Shown piece by piece: positions 20,518 to 20,831 of a stretch of 20,831 nucleotides of DNA; positions within the stretch are counted from its first letter, which is position 1; every line of letters begins with the position of its first letter. Position numbers and translations under genes: made by a program. Origin of the DNA: an uncultured Campylobacter sp. (GTDB lineage Bacteria > Campylobacterota > Campylobacteria > Campylobacterales > Campylobacteraceae); assembly GCF_938017705.1 (NCBI RefSeq), contig NZ_CALIIS010000188.1, positions 1 to 20,831 of the forward strand, in the 5' to 3' direction. The notes under the pieces are model-generated. The model saw nothing but the letters and a program-made list of their open reading frames with translations, did no database searches and was not told the DNA's origin.

Positions 20518-20831
20518 TGAAGCCTCCTTATTCAATCGTTTTAAATTTACGAAATTTCAAAATTCCGCTGCCGATCAGAATTCTAAAATTCCGTCGCCTA
20601 TAAGAATTTCGAAATTTCGCCGCCACTTAAATTTTATCGTATTTGGAATTTCAAAACTCTTTGACGCTTGGAATTTTAAAATTTTGTGAGCTGTAAATTC
20701 CGGCTAAATTTTAAAATTTCGCATGCCGTAATTCAACCCTTATTAAAATTTAACGCGAGCCGTAAGGCTCGCACCGCTAGCGTCGCGCGGGTGGGGGTTG
20801 GTAAGGGGGCGGGCGCGCCTCGCAACTCTGA
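20518..20831. repeat. gene-free stretch with a short tandem-like repeat, a hairpin and a G-rich end
   Basis: About 310 bases to the window edge. At 20559-20625 three successive units start AAAATTCCGCTGCC, AAAATTCCGTCGCC and AAATTTCGCCGCC, about 26-27 bases apart, each with a following AGAATT or TAAATT. More AAATTTTAAAATTT words follow to 20750. Then come the hairpin at 20755 and the G-rich stretch at 20789. No gene start is visible before the edge. Confidence 0.45.
20755..20772 (-). terminator. short G+C hairpin, possibly a terminator for a gene beyond the window
   Basis: GCGAGCC and GGCTCGC make a perfect 7-base stem with a 4-base loop. On the minus strand it is followed by GTTAAATTTTAAT, moderately T-rich, as for a weak terminator of a leftward gene that would start beyond the window edge. 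Confidence 0.35.

Noticed and set aside
1..20831. tRNA, rRNA or insertion-sequence genes
   Set aside because: I looked for acceptor-stem and T-loop patterns, long conserved rRNA words and transposase motifs and saw none; a dedicated search could still find a small RNA.

Overview
The window looks like a chromosomal segment of a Campylobacter species, probably one of the oral, higher-G+C members (C. gracilis, C. rectus or C. showae type). Three things point there. A SurA-like chaperone, gltX, malic enzyme and mqnA lie together as I recall them in the C. jejuni Cj1285c-Cj1289 neighbourhood. Menaquinone is made by the futalosine route (mqnA). The genome has a strong habit of TTTAAATTT/AAATTTTA words scattered through G+C-rich DNA, above all between genes. 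The species is an inference from composition and gene order; no search was run.

Layout. At 1-740 (minus strand) lie two damaged accessory genes: the start of an AAA-family ATPase whose frame breaks one codon before its Walker A motif, and a heavily decayed gene with a duplicated internal module. From 838 to 8431 is a compact core: a SurA-like periplasmic chaperone (minus), then gltX, malic enzyme, pncB, an MliC-like lipoprotein, mqnA and NADP-type gdhA (all plus), with coupled or overlapping junctions and one clear terminator. An exported DUF4197-type protein follows at 8913-9644.

From about 10.1 to 12.2 kb the composition becomes visibly A+T-richer. Five closely spaced minus-strand genes of unknown function lie here, one a hidden 51-codon gene that begins inside the stop of its neighbour. 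This is the most likely place for an undescribed accessory system, perhaps an array of immunity-type cassettes. It is followed by a mosaic of small and broken genes around an iron-sulphur-free MutY-like glycosylase: a decayed paralogue of a nearby 96-residue gene, a start-less ORF remnant, and a gene apparently split in two.

From 14.5 kb on are a PepE-type peptidase carrying a Tat signal peptide, a minimal alkyltransferase-like protein that keeps the PCHR cysteine and may be translated from a leaderless mRNA, a CPA1-type cation/proton antiporter, a full-size O6-alkylguanine-DNA alkyltransferase broken by one missing base and carrying an odd KFCAR-repeat insertion, a SUKH-like small protein and a short CorA-type channel. 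The gaps between these genes hold degenerate repeats built on AAATTT words.

Themes: amino-acid, NAD and central carbon metabolism in the left core (glutamate, malate, nicotinate, menaquinone); DNA-alkylation and base-damage repair on the right, with one member inactivated; and repeated evidence of gene decay. No rRNA, tRNA, CRISPR array or insertion sequence was recognised.
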